In this document: one piece after another, positions 46,260 through 54,655 of the stretch
How positions within the stretch are numbered: the first letter of the stretch is position 1
Layout of the letters: each line of letters starts with the position of its first letter
Assembly: GCF_001724715.1 (NCBI RefSeq)
Contig: NZ_MEFG01000020.1
Coordinates: 1-64,000, forward strand
DNA: 64,000 nucleotides
Reading direction: 5' to 3'
Source of the DNA: Sphingomonas sp. SCN 67-18
GTDB lineage: Bacteria; Pseudomonadota; Alphaproteobacteria; Sphingomonadales; Sphingomonadaceae
Made by a program: the position numbers and the translations under genes
Notes under the pieces: generated by a model
Told to the model about the DNA's origin: nothing
Seen by the model: the letters and a program-made list of their open reading frames with translations, nothing else
The model's database searches: none

Positions 46260-46677
46260 GTCGTCAGTCGTCCTCGCAAGCATGGTGATGATTGCTGGTT
46301 GCGGCCAGGTCGCTGATCCGTCGAGCGCGGAGATAGTTCAAATCGATAAAAACGGTGCCATGGAGCTGCTCACCACCGCACAGGTCGAGGCCGCCAAAGC
46401 CGCCGTGCTGAAAGAGCCGTGGGCGACCGACGTCCATTTCCGCGAAAATCAGTTCGTGCGCGAATGGCAGGTCACGCGCGTCGGCGCCGACCAATCCGAA
46501 TTCGGACGAGCGGAATTTGTCTGCATGACGCTGGCCGATGCCGGCGTGCGCGACGATCGCACAGAGGTCTGGATCCTGGACGATCAGGCGGCGCGCAACG
46601 CCGGCGGCGTCGATGTGATCCAAAAGGCCGGACGCGGTGGCGTTCGCTGCGCGACCGGCGCGCACATGACGGGTTAA
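46246..46677 (+). CDS. Prophage-encoded lipoprotein (143 aa), function unknown
   Basis: Signal peptide with lipobox MIAGC (Cys19). The mature part has a Cys pair (EFVCMTLADAGV and GGVRCATG) and a beta-rich body; no family is recognised. ATG at 46246 lies inside the repressor 3' end in another frame, so it is likely expressed in lysogeny. Phage lipoproteins often block superinfection; that is inference here. Confidence 0.7.
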   Translation: MSLIKSSVVLASMVMIAGCGQVADPSSAEIVQIDKNGAMELLTTAQVEAAKAAVLKEPWATDVHFRENQFVREWQVTRVGADQSEFGRAEFVCMTLADAGVRDDRTEVWILDDQAARNAGGVDVIQKAGRGGVRCATGAHMTG

Positions 46678-46690
46678 AAAGACGTTGACG

Positions 46691-46711
46691 ACTACATGAT
46701 ATCCATGTAGT
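46691..46711. promoter_or_regulatory. Palindrome upstream of the prophage end genes
   Basis: ACTACATG-ATATC-CATGTAGT has perfect 8-base arms and is AT-rich. It lies between the lipoprotein gene and the 144-aa gene, so it is an operator or terminator candidate. Confidence 0.5.
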
Positions 46712-46776
46712 TAATGTGCATCGGTCCGAGAGGCCGATCAGGCGCCCCCGGCCACCATCAGGGGAGGAGACGACAA

Positions 46777-47211
46777 ATGGCCAAATACACCATCAAGCAT
46801 GTTTGCGGGCATGAGCAGGTCCACAATATAGACGGCCGCGAAGCCGATCGTCACGCCAAGCGCAACTGGCTCGATACAACTGACTGCTCCGACTGCTACC
46901 GCGCCGCGCGCGATGCCGACCTGATCCGCGCCAACGAAGGCCTGCCAACCCTGACGGGCAGCGAAAAGCAGGTGTCCTGGGCGATGGCGATCCGGGTCAA
47001 GCTGCTCCCCCGCCTGGACGCGGAAAAGGCGGCGCTGATCGAAGCCGCCAAGAGCGATGACGTCCGCGCCATCGTACACGCCAAGGCCGCCAGGATGCGG
47101 GCGATGCCCAGCGCGCAATATTGGATCGACCGCGAAACCCTGCGCGACTTTGATGGCCGCCTGCGTCGCCTCGTCGTTGCGCAGTTGACCAAGCAGCAGG
47201 AGGCCAAATGA
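46777..47211 (+). CDS. Phage protein with N-terminal zinc-ribbon-like motif
   Basis: 144 residues. YTIKHVCGHEQVHNIDG and DTTDCSDCYRAA together give C-H and CxxC ligands of a zinc knuckle, as in small phage proteins. The rest is helical (PRLDAEKAALIEAAKSDDVRAIVHAKAARMRAM). No function known. Strong GGGGAGGA site before ATG 46777. First of four overlapping genes. Confidence 0.65.
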   Translation: MAKYTIKHVCGHEQVHNIDGREADRHAKRNWLDTTDCSDCYRAARDADLIRANEGLPTLTGSEKQVSWAMAIRVKLLPRLDAEKAALIEAAKSDDVRAIVHAKAARMRAMPSAQYWIDRETLRDFDGRLRRLVVAQLTKQQEAK

Positions 47212-47810
47212 GCCGCGCCAGCAAAGCCGCCCTTGCGCCCCAGCCGGCCGAGCGGCTGCTGGGGTCGCAATATTGGTGCGGCGACTCATCACGCCACGAT
47301 GATTTCGCGGCGCGCGTCGCCCGCGCGATCAATACCCCAGATCGGGTGGCGCGCGGGGCAGGCTCCACAGGCAGGATGCACGCGGCATTCGGGCAGCGCT
47401 ATTATGACGGCGGCGGTGGAGTCCGCTACTATCGCCCGTGGTGGGGTGGTCTGCGGCTCAATAGCGTCCGCAGACCAACGGGGCATGAGGAGCTGCTCAT
47501 GCCGCAATGGCTGGACGATGGCCGCATCCGCCTGGGCCTCTCGATCCCGGTTTACCACGGGGAGATCGAGGGCAAGGCAACGCGGGTCGATCGGGTCGAG
47601 GCGGACGTAACCGCCGGGGCGCAACTGGTGCGTTGGGCCAACGGGATATGGTGGCTGCATCTTGTCGGCGGGGCCGGTGCGCGCTGCTATGTCGGCCGGG
47701 CGATCCAGGGCGGCGTTGCCTGGCAAGACGCCGCCCACATCTTCGCGCTACTGGACCCCATTCATGTCGGGGCGGGTGTTTCGATCCACGCCATCGGCGG
47801 CGACGAATGA
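47208..47810 (+). CDS. Hypothetical prophage protein (200 aa)
   Basis: Globular, with no signal. Segments RPTGHEELLMPQWLDDGRIRLGLS and WANGIWWLHLVGGAGARCYVGRA suggest a beta-rich fold. I do not recognise it. It overlaps the preceding gene and the following gene by 4 bases each (ATGA), so it belongs to the same unit. Confidence 0.6.
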   Translation: MSRASKAALAPQPAERLLGSQYWCGDSSRHDDFAARVARAINTPDRVARGAGSTGRMHAAFGQRYYDGGGGVRYYRPWWGGLRLNSVRRPTGHEELLMPQWLDDGRIRLGLSIPVYHGEIEGKATRVDRVEADVTAGAQLVRWANGIWWLHLVGGAGARCYVGRAIQGGVAWQDAAHIFALLDPIHVGAGVSIHAIGGDE

Positions 47811-48301
47811 GTGATACGCGCATGACCGCCGGACGCAACCCCTATCTTTGGCTCCAGACGATCGGCGGCGGCACAGGCGACCAGATCGATCCAGTCAACA
47901 TCCCGGCCGATCGCATCGCCATGGCGCGCGGCGCGATCGATATGGCGCTCAAGGCCGGCGAGGATGGCGCGCTGATCCCGCAACGGCTGGGCGTCCGCCT
48001 GCGCGCCACGGCAGAGCGCCGCCGGCTGCTGCTCACCCTGCTTGGCCGCGACGGCGCACCGCTGGTGACGATCGCGGTCGCCCCGCGCGATCGTGACGGC
48101 GCGAAACTGTGGCCGATGATGGCCAAAGCGGCGGCAGACCAGGGGCAATCCATGTCGTTCGCCCGGCCGCGTGAGCCGTGGGCGGTGGTGCTGGCCTACA
48201 CGTCCGTCATGCAGTTTGCCGGCACGGGCGATGTGGCGTGGCTGCCGATGATCGAGGCAGAGCTTGCCTGCGCCTGGCTGGAGATGATCCGCGATGACTG
48301 A
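47807..48301 (+). CDS. Hypothetical prophage protein (164 aa)
   Basis: Starts MSDTRMTAGRNPYLWLQTIGG; the middle (LRATAERRRLLLTLLGRDGAPLVTIAVAPR) is beta-rich and the end (EAELACAWLEMIRDD) helical. No family recognised. Overlaps both neighbours (ATGA; 8 bases with the XRE gene). Confidence 0.6.
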   Translation: MSDTRMTAGRNPYLWLQTIGGGTGDQIDPVNIPADRIAMARGAIDMALKAGEDGALIPQRLGVRLRATAERRRLLLTLLGRDGAPLVTIAVAPRDRDGAKLWPMMAKAAADQGQSMSFARPREPWAVVLAYTSVMQFAGTGDVAWLPMIEAELACAWLEMIRDD

Positions 48302-48509
48302 TGCTCCCGACCGATCAAAAAGCGATCTCCCGCCCCTAGCCGTGGCTCTTAAGGCATACCGCGCCCGCCATGGACTCACCCAGCGCGAATTTGCCGCTCT
48401 CGTTCATGTCCCAGCCGCGCGGATCCGTGATTTCGAACAGGCCGGACTTTCGCCCGACACGCATTTAGCCAAGGTTGCCGCTTGGGCGCTGGATGCGGCG
48501 GGCGAATAG
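48294..48509 (+). CDS. Small XRE-type helix-turn-helix protein
   Basis: 71 residues: LAVALKAYRARHGLTQREFAALVHVPAARIRDFEQAGLSP is a classic XRE helix-turn-helix. It ends the four-gene unit at the repressor-proximal end of the prophage and could regulate it. Confidence 0.8.
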   Translation: MTDAPDRSKSDLPPLAVALKAYRARHGLTQREFAALVHVPAARIRDFEQAGLSPDTHLAKVAAWALDAAGE

Positions 48510-48848
48510 TAAAAAATTGGTCCCAGTTTGGGGTCCCAGTTCAAGCCGGCGCGTCGTAGTTTATCGTTATTTTTCAATGACAGCCCAGTTCCGGCGTCGG
48601 TTTTTACGCAACGGCCCACTTTCCAAGGCTTGCCGGCGGGGATTTCGACCATACGCCCGCCTAAGAACCCTCTGAACCGCCGGTTTTGCGCCGCTAAGGG
48701 GCGTATAAGAGCTTAGGGCGCTTGACGCCCCCGACTCCGGCCGCTCTTGTCCAAGCCATGTCTAAATGCGCCGAGACTCTAGACAGAGGTCCGAAGCGCC
48801 GATTTTTGGGGAATGGCCCATGCGATGGCGCAAAACCGACGAAAATCC
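48510..48848. other. Gene-free end of the prophage
   Basis: About 340 bases with no supported gene. It holds a palindrome CTTGTCCAAG (48746-48755), which is the inverse complement of the CTTGGACAAG at 42559-42568 near the other end, and GTCCGAAGCG-type words shared with the left end; these may be transposase-binding sites. Confidence 0.5.
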
Positions 48849-48871
48849 CGTTTTATCCCGCCTTGTGCCGG
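48849..48871. repeat. Right prophage end: inverted repeat plus 7-bp duplication
   Basis: CGTTTTATCCCGCCTT at 48849-48864 is the inverse of the left terminus with 12 of 13 core matches. GTGCCGG at 48865-48871 repeats the left flank. The exact cleavage base is uncertain because the last 4 bases of the two ends differ. Confidence 0.5.
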
Positions 48872-48910
48872 TCAATCCCGGGCACTCCAGATATCAGTGT
48901 CCTCTAACAG

Positions 48911-48983
48911 CCGGCCCTCTCCCCCGCCCGGCCTCCCGATCCAGTATCACGCTGTCGGGAGGCTGGGTGGGGGAGAGGGCCGG
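48911..48983. repeat. Long imperfect inverted repeat before cobT end
   Basis: CCGGCCCTCTCCCCC at 48911-48925 pairs with GGGGGAGAGGGCCGG at 48969-48983, and GCCCGGCCTCCCGA with TCGGGAGGCTGGGT inside. The stem is about 29 bases with a 15-base loop. It lies just past the cobT stop, so it may terminate transcription from cobT, or be a remnant of a small mobile hairpin. Confidence 0.6.
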
Positions 48984-49013
48984 TGCGGCGAACCAAGCAA
49001 TAACCAACCCCCG

Positions 49014-50840
49014 CTAGGCTTCCTCGAACAGCCCGGCCAGCTGCTCCACCATCGTGCCGCCCAGCTGCTCCGCATCCATGATCGTCACCGCGCGCGCATA
49101 ATAGCGGGTCACGTCATGGCCGATGCCGATGGCGCACAGCTCCACCGGCGACTTGTTCTCGATCCAGTGGATCACCTGGCGCAGATGCTTTTCCAGATAG
49201 GTGCCGGAATTCACCGACAGCGTCGAATCGTCCACCGGCGCGCCGTCGGATATGACCATCAGGATGCGCCGCTCCTCGGGCCGGGCGATCAGCCGGTTGT
49301 GCGCCCACAACAGCGCCTCGCCGTCGATATTCTCCTTCAGCAGCCCTTCGCGCATCATCAGGCCCAGCGATTTGCGGGCGCGGCGCCACGGCTCGTCGGC
49401 GCGCTTGTAGATGATGTGGCGCAGGTCGTTCAGCCGCCCGGGGCCGGGCGGGCGACCGGCGGCAAGCCAGTGCTCGCGCGACTGGCCGCCCTTCCACGCG
49501 CGGGTGGTGAATCCCAGTATCTCCGCCTTCACCCCGCACCGCTCCAGCGTGCGGGCAAGGATGTCGGCGGAAATCGCCGCGATCGAGATCGGCCGGCCGC
49601 GCATCGATCCGCTATTGTCGATCAGCAGCGTCACCACCGTGTCGCGGAAATCGGTGTCGCGCTCATTCTTGTAGCTCAGCGAATGGGCCGGGTTGATGAC
49701 GACGCGCGCCAGCCGGGCGGCGTCCAGCAGCCCCTCCTCCTGGTCGAAATCCCAGCTGCGGTTCTGCTGCGCCATCAGGCGGCGCTGCAGGCGGTTGGCA
49801 AGCTTGGTGACGGCGCCCTGCAGGTGGACGAGCTGCTGGTCCAGATAGGCGCGCAGCCGGGTCAGCTCGTCATCGTCGCACAGCTCGCCCGCGGTCACCA
49901 CCTCGTCGAAGCGGGTCGTCCAGCTGCGATAGTCGAATTGCGGGCCGACCTCGGCCGGCGGCCGGTTGGGGCGCACCGGCATCATGCCGTCCTCGCCATC
50001 GTCGCCGACATCGCTGGAGCCGTCGGACATGCGGTCGTCCTGGCCCTGTTCGCCGTCGCCCTCGCCGTCGCTGTTGTCGGCCTCGGCGCGGGCGTCCACC
50101 TCGCCCTCCATGCCGGAGGCGGCGTCATTGCCCTCGCCGTCCTCGTCGCCCTCGCTCTGGTCCTCGCCCTCGTCCTCCTCGCCCTGCTCGCGGGCGTCGT
50201 CGGGCGCAACCTCGCCGTCGACCAGCTCCAGGTCCTCCAGCAGGCGCTTGGCCAGCCGGGCAAAGCCGTCCTGATCGTCGATCGCCAGCGCCAGCCCGTC
50301 CAGCTCGGCCCCGGCCTTTTCCTCGATCCAGCCGCGGATCATGGCCAGCCCCTCGCGGGCGGCGGCGGGCGGGGCAAGCCCGGTCAGCCTTTCGCGCACC
50401 AGCAGGCCGACGGCGGTGGAAATCGGCACTTCCTCCCGGTTGCGGGCGCGGGTGATGGGGTCGGCGCGCACCCGCACGTCCAGCGCGCGGGCCAGATTGT
50501 CGCGCACCCCGTCCATGCCCTTGCTGCCCAGCGCCTCCACCCGCGCCTGCTCCGCCGCGTCGAACACCGCCCGGGCGACGGCGTCTGCGGGGGCGGCCTT
50601 GTTGTGCAGCACCGCGTCATGGTGGCGCAGGCGCAGCGCGAAGGCGTCGGCAAAGCCGCGCGCCTCCGCCACCTGATTGGCGGGCAGCCCGCGCGCGGGC
50701 ATCGGCACCTTGATGTGCTTGCCGGACGCCGCCGGGGTATCGGCGGTGTAGGCAAGCTCCACCTCCGGCTCGTGCGCGATGGCGCGGGCCGCGCCGCCCA
50801 GCACCTGGCGAAACGCCTCCAGGGGTGTCTGTTCGGCCAC
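49014..50840 (-). CDS. cobT: Cobaltochelatase subunit CobT
   Basis: 608 residues, GTG start at 50840 with AAGGCGGGC before it; longer reading upstream is unsupported. N-terminal helical domain, an acidic Asp/Glu-rich linker (residues about 215-290), and a C-terminal VWA domain with [14 protein letters not shown] and [11 protein letters not shown]. CobT with CobS and CobN inserts Co2+ into hydrogenobyrinic acid a,c-diamide. CobN is not in the window, and CobST alone also occurs in bacteria lacking B12 synthesis. Confidence 0.95.
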   Translation of the reverse strand: MAEQTPLEAFRQVLGGAARAIAHEPEVELAYTADTPAASGKHIKVPMPARGLPANQVAEARGFADAFALRLRHHDAVLHNKAAPADAVARAVFDAAEQARVEALGSKGMDGVRDNLARALDVRVRADPITRARNREEVPISTAVGLLVRERLTGLAPPAAAREGLAMIRGWIEEKAGAELDGLALAIDDQDGFARLAKRLLEDLELVDGEVAPDDAREQGEEDEGEDQSEGDEDGEGNDAASGMEGEVDARAEADNSDGEGDGEQGQDDRMSDGSSDVGDDGEDGMMPVRPNRPPAEVGPQFDYRSWTTRFDEVVTAGELCDDDELTRLRAYLDQQLVHLQGAVTKLANRLQRRLMAQQNRSWDFDQEEGLLDAARLARVVINPAHSLSYKNERDTDFRDTVVTLLIDNSGSMRGRPISIAAISADILARTLERCGVKAEILGFTTRAWKGGQSREHWLAAGRPPGPGRLNDLRHIIYKRADEPWRRARKSLGLMMREGLLKENIDGEALLWAHNRLIARPEERRILMVISDGAPVDDSTLSVNSGTYLEKHLRQVIHWIENKSPVELCAIGIGHDVTRYYARAVTIMDAEQLGGTMVEQLAGLFEEA

Positions 50841-50847
50841 GCCCGCC

Positions 50848-51855
50848 TTAAGCCGCCTTGCCGACCACGCTCTCGGGCAGGTCCGTGCCGAACACGCGCT
50901 GATAATATTCGGCCACCAGCGTGCGCTCCGCCTCGTCGCACTTGTTGAGGAAGGAGAGGCGGAAAGCGAAGCCGACATCGCCGAAGATCAGCGCATTCTG
51001 CGCCCAGGTGATCACCGTGCGCGGGCTCATCACGGTCGATATGTCGCCGGCAATGAAGCCCTGGCGGGTCAGGTCGGCCACCTTGACCATATTCTCCACC
51101 ACCTTCTTGCCTTCCGGCTTGTCATATTCGCCGGATTTGGCGAGCACGATCTGGGCCTCCACGGCGGCGGGCAGATAGTTGAGCGTGACGACGATGTTCC
51201 ACCGGTCCATCTGGCCCTGGTTGATCTGCTGGGTGCCGTGGTACAGGCCGGACGTGTCGCCAAGGCCCACCGTGTTGGCGGTAGCGAACAGGCGGAACCA
51301 CGGGTTGGGGCGGATCACCCGGTTCTGGTCCAGCAGGGTCAGCTTGCCCTCCGTCTCCAGCACGCGCTGGATGACGAACATCACGTCCGGCCGGCCGGCG
51401 TCATATTCGTCGAACACCAGCGCCGTCGGCGTCTGCAACGCCCAGGGCAGCAACCCTTCGCGGAATTCGGTGATCTGCTGGCCGTCCTTCAGCACGATGG
51501 CGTCGCGGCCGACCAGGTCGATGCGGCTGATGTGCGCGTCCAGGTTGATGCGGATGCACGGCCAGTTCAGCCGCGCCGCCACCTGCTCGATATGGGTGGA
51601 TTTGCCGGTGCCGTGATAGCCCTGCACCATCACCCGGCGGTTGTGGGCGAAACCGGCCAGGATCGCCAGCGTGGTGTCGGGGTCGAAGACATAGGCGGGG
51701 TCCAGGTCCGGCACCCGCTCGTCCGCCTCGCTGAACGCGGGCACCTGCATGTCGCTGTCGATGCCGAACAGGGCGCGCGCGCTGACCATCTTGTCCGGCG
51801 CGTCCATCACCGTGTCGGCACGGCTGTCGGGCTGGGTGTTGGGAATATCGGCCAT
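50848..51855 (-). CDS. cobS: Cobaltochelatase subunit CobS (AAA+ ATPase)
   Basis: 335 residues from ATG 51855 (a GTG at 51861 is possible). Walker [17 protein letters not shown], Walker [15 protein letters not shown], sensor [14 protein letters not shown]. It forms a ring ATPase with CobT. cobT follows after 7 bases, so they form one operon. Confidence 0.95.
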   Translation of the reverse strand: MADIPNTQPDSRADTVMDAPDKMVSARALFGIDSDMQVPAFSEADERVPDLDPAYVFDPDTTLAILAGFAHNRRVMVQGYHGTGKSTHIEQVAARLNWPCIRINLDAHISRIDLVGRDAIVLKDGQQITEFREGLLPWALQTPTALVFDEYDAGRPDVMFVIQRVLETEGKLTLLDQNRVIRPNPWFRLFATANTVGLGDTSGLYHGTQQINQGQMDRWNIVVTLNYLPAAVEAQIVLAKSGEYDKPEGKKVVENMVKVADLTRQGFIAGDISTVMSPRTVITWAQNALIFGDVGFAFRLSFLNKCDEAERTLVAEYYQRVFGTDLPESVVGKAA

Positions 51856-51974
51856 CGTCACTCTCTTCCTGTCCGTGCGGGCGTGCCCGCCAAAGCCCTT
51901 TCATCCCTTGCGCGCCAAAAGAAAAGGGGGCGATTGCCCGCCATGGCTGAAAGAACGACCCCAAAGCCGCGGGC

Positions 51975-52556
51975 TCAGGCGAAGGCGGGGGCCGATTTCA
52001 GCTGCGCATAGGCGGCGATCACCTCCTGCAGCGCCTTTTCATGGCTGCGATCGCCGCCGTTGCGGTCGGGGTGATAGCGGTGGAGCAGGTCGGCATAGCG
52101 GCGGCGCAGGGCGCGGCGGTCCGCATCCGCGCCCAGCCCCAGCGTGGCCAGCGCCTTGCGGTCCGCGCCGGAAAGCGGCCGCCCGTCCGCCCGCTGCGGC
52201 TCCGCCTTGCGGCCGAAGCGCGCGCCGATGGCGTCCAGCGGGTCGATGAAGTCCGCCCAGCGCGGGCCGGGCGATCCGTTGGCGGCAAAGGCCCGCGTCT
52301 CGCGCGCCCAGCCGGCAAAGGGGCGCTGCTCCGCCTCGATCTCCGCACTGCTCATCCCGCTGAAATAATTATAGCCGGCGTTGAATTCGCGGACATGGTC
52401 CAGGCACAGCCAGCGCCAGGGGCGCGGCCCTTCCCCCCCGTCCTCGGCCCGTTCCGCCGGCGCGCGGAATTCCCCGGCTTCGGCGCAGCCGGGCACGGCG
52501 CAAGGCTCTTCGCGCGGGACGCGACCATGGAAACGGGGGGATCGGGGGCTTGTCAT
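51975..52556 (-). CDS. J-domain protein (DnaJ-like)
   Basis: 193 residues. The C-terminal J domain has the HPD motif in LHRYHPDRNGGDRSHEKALQEVIAAYAQLK. The N-terminal part has CAVPGCAEAGEF and WRWLCLDHVREFNAGYNYF, a Cys/His cluster that may bind zinc. It is a co-chaperone of unknown client, next to cobS-cobT as in many alphaproteobacteria. Divergent from bolA. Confidence 0.9.
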   Translation of the reverse strand: MTSPRSPRFHGRVPREEPCAVPGCAEAGEFRAPAERAEDGGEGPRPWRWLCLDHVREFNAGYNYFSGMSSAEIEAEQRPFAGWARETRAFAANGSPGPRWADFIDPLDAIGARFGRKAEPQRADGRPLSGADRKALATLGLGADADRRALRRRYADLLHRYHPDRNGGDRSHEKALQEVIAAYAQLKSAPAFA

Positions 52557-52585
52557 GCTCGTCTTTCGCCAGCAGACATGGGGCC

Positions 52586-52864
52586 ATGACGAACAAAGGT
52601 CCAGTGCAGCGCGCCATGGAAGAGCTGCTTTCCGCCGCCTTTCCCGACGCGCAGTTCACCCTCAGCAACGACAGCGCGAAGCATCACGGCCATGCGGGAG
52701 ACGACGGCAGCGGCGAATCGCATTTCAGCCTGTCCATCCTGTGGGCGGGCTTTGCGGGCCAGAGCCGCGTCGCGCGCCAGCGGGCGGTGAACAAGGCGCT
52801 GGGCGACATGCCCGGCAACCGCGTCCATGCGCTGGCCATCCAGGCGCGGGCACCGGGAGAATAA
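52586..52864 (+). CDS. bolA: BolA family protein
   Basis: 92 residues: GPVQRAMEELLSAAFPDAQFTLSNDSAKHHGH, then GSGESHFSLSILWAGFAGQSRVARQRAVNKAL, the BolA fold with conserved His for Fe-S/glutaredoxin binding. Start ATG 52586 has no ideal ribosome site; an upstream start at 52550 is less likely. Pirin gene follows 2 bases after the stop. Confidence 0.92.
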   Translation: MTNKGPVQRAMEELLSAAFPDAQFTLSNDSAKHHGHAGDDGSGESHFSLSILWAGFAGQSRVARQRAVNKALGDMPGNRVHALAIQARAPGE

Positions 52865-52866
52865 AG

Positions 52867-53739
52867 ATGACGGACATGCAGGTCATAACCCCCTCGTCGC
52901 ACGATCTCGGCGCCTTTGAGGTGCGGCGCACGCTGCCGGACAAGGCGCGCACCATGGTCGGCCCCTTCATCTTCGTCGACCAGTTCGGCCCCGCCCATTT
53001 CGACATCGGCCGGGGCATGGACGTGCGCCCGCACCCGCACATCAACCTGGCAACCGTCACTTACCTGTTCGAAGGCGCGATCGACCATCGCGACAGCCTG
53101 GGCACGCATGCGACGATCAGGCCGGGGGCGTGCAACCTGATGACCGCCGGGCGCGGCATCGTCCATTCGGAGCGCACCCCGCCGGCCGAGCGCGCCGCCG
53201 GATCGCCGATTTCGGGGATGCAGACCTGGCTGGCGCTGCCCGACGGGATGGAGGAGATCGCCCCCGCCTTCGAACATGTCGCGCGCGACGATCTGCCGCT
53301 GATCGAGGATGGCGGGGTGTCCGCCCGCGTCATCATGGGCAGCCTGTGGGGCGCGACGTCGCCGATCACCCAGCATGCCGCCACCATCTATGCCGACATC
53401 ATGATGAACGCGGGCGCGGCCATGCCGATCGCGGCGGAGGCGGACGAGCGCGCGGTGCTGGTGGCGCTGGGCGACGCCAGCCTGGATGGCGAGCCGCTGG
53501 CCCGCTACAGCCTCTACATCCTGCAGCCCGGCCGGGCGATGACGCTGCGCGCGACCAGCGACGCGCGGGTGATGCTGCTGGGCGGCGAGGCGTTCCGCAC
53601 GCCGCGCCACGTGTGGTGGAATTTCGTCAGCGCCTCGCGCGAACGCATCAACCAGGCCAAGCATGACTGGAAGGACGGTCGTTTCCCCCTTGTGCCGGGC
53701 GACGACAAGGAGTTCATCCATTGCCGGAAATCCCCTTGA
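52867..53739 (+). CDS. Pirin family protein
   Basis: 290 residues. Cupin metal site in RPHPHINLATVTYLFEGAIDHRDSLG (His ligands) and AGRGIVHSERTPPAER; second cupin with LMLLGGEAFRTPRHVWWNFVSAS-like end. Bacterial pirins bind Fe or quercetin and may regulate metabolic enzymes. No partner is suggested by its neighbours beyond BolA and a hydrolase. Confidence 0.92.
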   Translation: MTDMQVITPSSHDLGAFEVRRTLPDKARTMVGPFIFVDQFGPAHFDIGRGMDVRPHPHINLATVTYLFEGAIDHRDSLGTHATIRPGACNLMTAGRGIVHSERTPPAERAAGSPISGMQTWLALPDGMEEIAPAFEHVARDDLPLIEDGGVSARVIMGSLWGATSPITQHAATIYADIMMNAGAAMPIAAEADERAVLVALGDASLDGEPLARYSLYILQPGRAMTLRATSDARVMLLGGEAFRTPRHVWWNFVSASRERINQAKHDWKDGRFPLVPGDDKEFIHCRKSP

Positions 53740-53752
53740 CCGTGAGCCATCC

Positions 53753-54655
53753 ATGACCCTTCGCCAGCAGCGTTTCACCTTGCCCACCGGCGTCGAACTG
53801 GACGTCACTCTGGGCGGGCCGGACGATGCGGAAGCGATCATCTTCCTCCACGGCTTCCCGGAATCGGCGCGGACCTGGCGACACCAGCTGGCCGCGCTTT
53901 CCGGCCGCTATCGCGTCGTCGCGCCGGACCAGCGCGGCTTCGCCCGCTCGTCCAAGCCCGAAGGGGTGGACGCCTATGCCACCGACCGGCCGGTGGCTGA
54001 CCTGATCGCGCTGGCCGACGCGCTGGACATCGGCCGCTTCACCCTCGTCGGTCACGACTGGGGCGGGGCGGTGGCCTGGCTGGCGGCGCTCTCCCACCCC
54101 GAACGGGTGGCGCGGCTGGCGATCGTCAACGCGCCGCACCCGCAGATCTTCCAGCGCACGCTGATCGACGACCCGGCCCAGCGCGCCGCCTCCCAATATA
54201 TGAACGCGTTCCGCAACCCCGCGATCGAGGACCATATATTGGGGATGACCCTGCCGGTCTTCTTCGACACCACTTTCGCCAACCATGTCGACGCCGCCGC
54301 CATCGACCCGGCGGAACGGGCGATCTATCTCGACCAGTGGGGCCAGCCCGGCGCGCTGACCGCGATGCTCAACTGGTACCGCGCCTCGCGCATCGTCGTC
54401 CCCGCCATGGGCGAGGCGGCGGCCCGCCCCGCCTTTATCGACGCGCCCTTCCCGCGCCTCGCCATGCCGGTGCTGGTGGTGTGGGGCATGAACGACAAGG
54501 CCCTGCTCCCCTGCCAGCTCGACGGCCTCGACGCGCTGATCGACGATCTCACGCTGGTGCAGGTGGACGCCGGCCATTTCGTGCCCTGGGAAAACCCCGA
54601 CGCGGTGACCGGCGCGCTCCGCGCCTTCATCGCCAGCCGCCCCATCGCCGCCTGA
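53753..54655 (+). CDS. Alpha/beta hydrolase (epoxide-hydrolase-like)
   Basis: 300 residues. HGFPESARTWRHQL, VVAPDQRGFARSSKP, the nucleophile elbow VGHDWGGAVAWLAA (Asp nucleophile) and the C-terminal GHFVPWENP with the catalytic His. The Asp in GHDWGG fits epoxide hydrolases and haloalkane dehalogenases. Substrate unknown. Its stop overlaps the LtrA start by one base (TGATG). Confidence 0.88.
   Translation: MTLRQQRFTLPTGVELDVTLGGPDDAEAIIFLHGFPESARTWRHQLAALSGRYRVVAPDQRGFARSSKPEGVDAYATDRPVADLIALADALDIGRFTLVGHDWGGAVAWLAALSHPERVARLAIVNAPHPQIFQRTLIDDPAQRAASQYMNAFRNPAIEDHILGMTLPVFFDTTFANHVDAAAIDPAERAIYLDQWGQPGALTAMLNWYRASRIVVPAMGEAAARPAFIDAPFPRLAMPVLVVWGMNDKALLPCQLDGLDALIDDLTLVQVDAGHFVPWENPDAVTGALRAFIASRPIAA

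Larger units (their letters stand above)
42533..48864. mobile_element. Deleted Mu-like prophage (6.3 kb)
   Basis: Within the repeats lie a repressor and a Ner-like gene in divergent order, ParB-like protein, capsid cement and gpT fragments, a tail-fibre assembly protein, a Dam-like methylase and several small phage genes. The transposase A/B, lysis, terminase, portal, protease, tail tube and tape genes are all missing. The genes run from the repressor to both ends as in Mu-like phages, with the methylase at the same end as mom in Mu. It probably cannot make particles or transpose. Confidence 0.8.
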
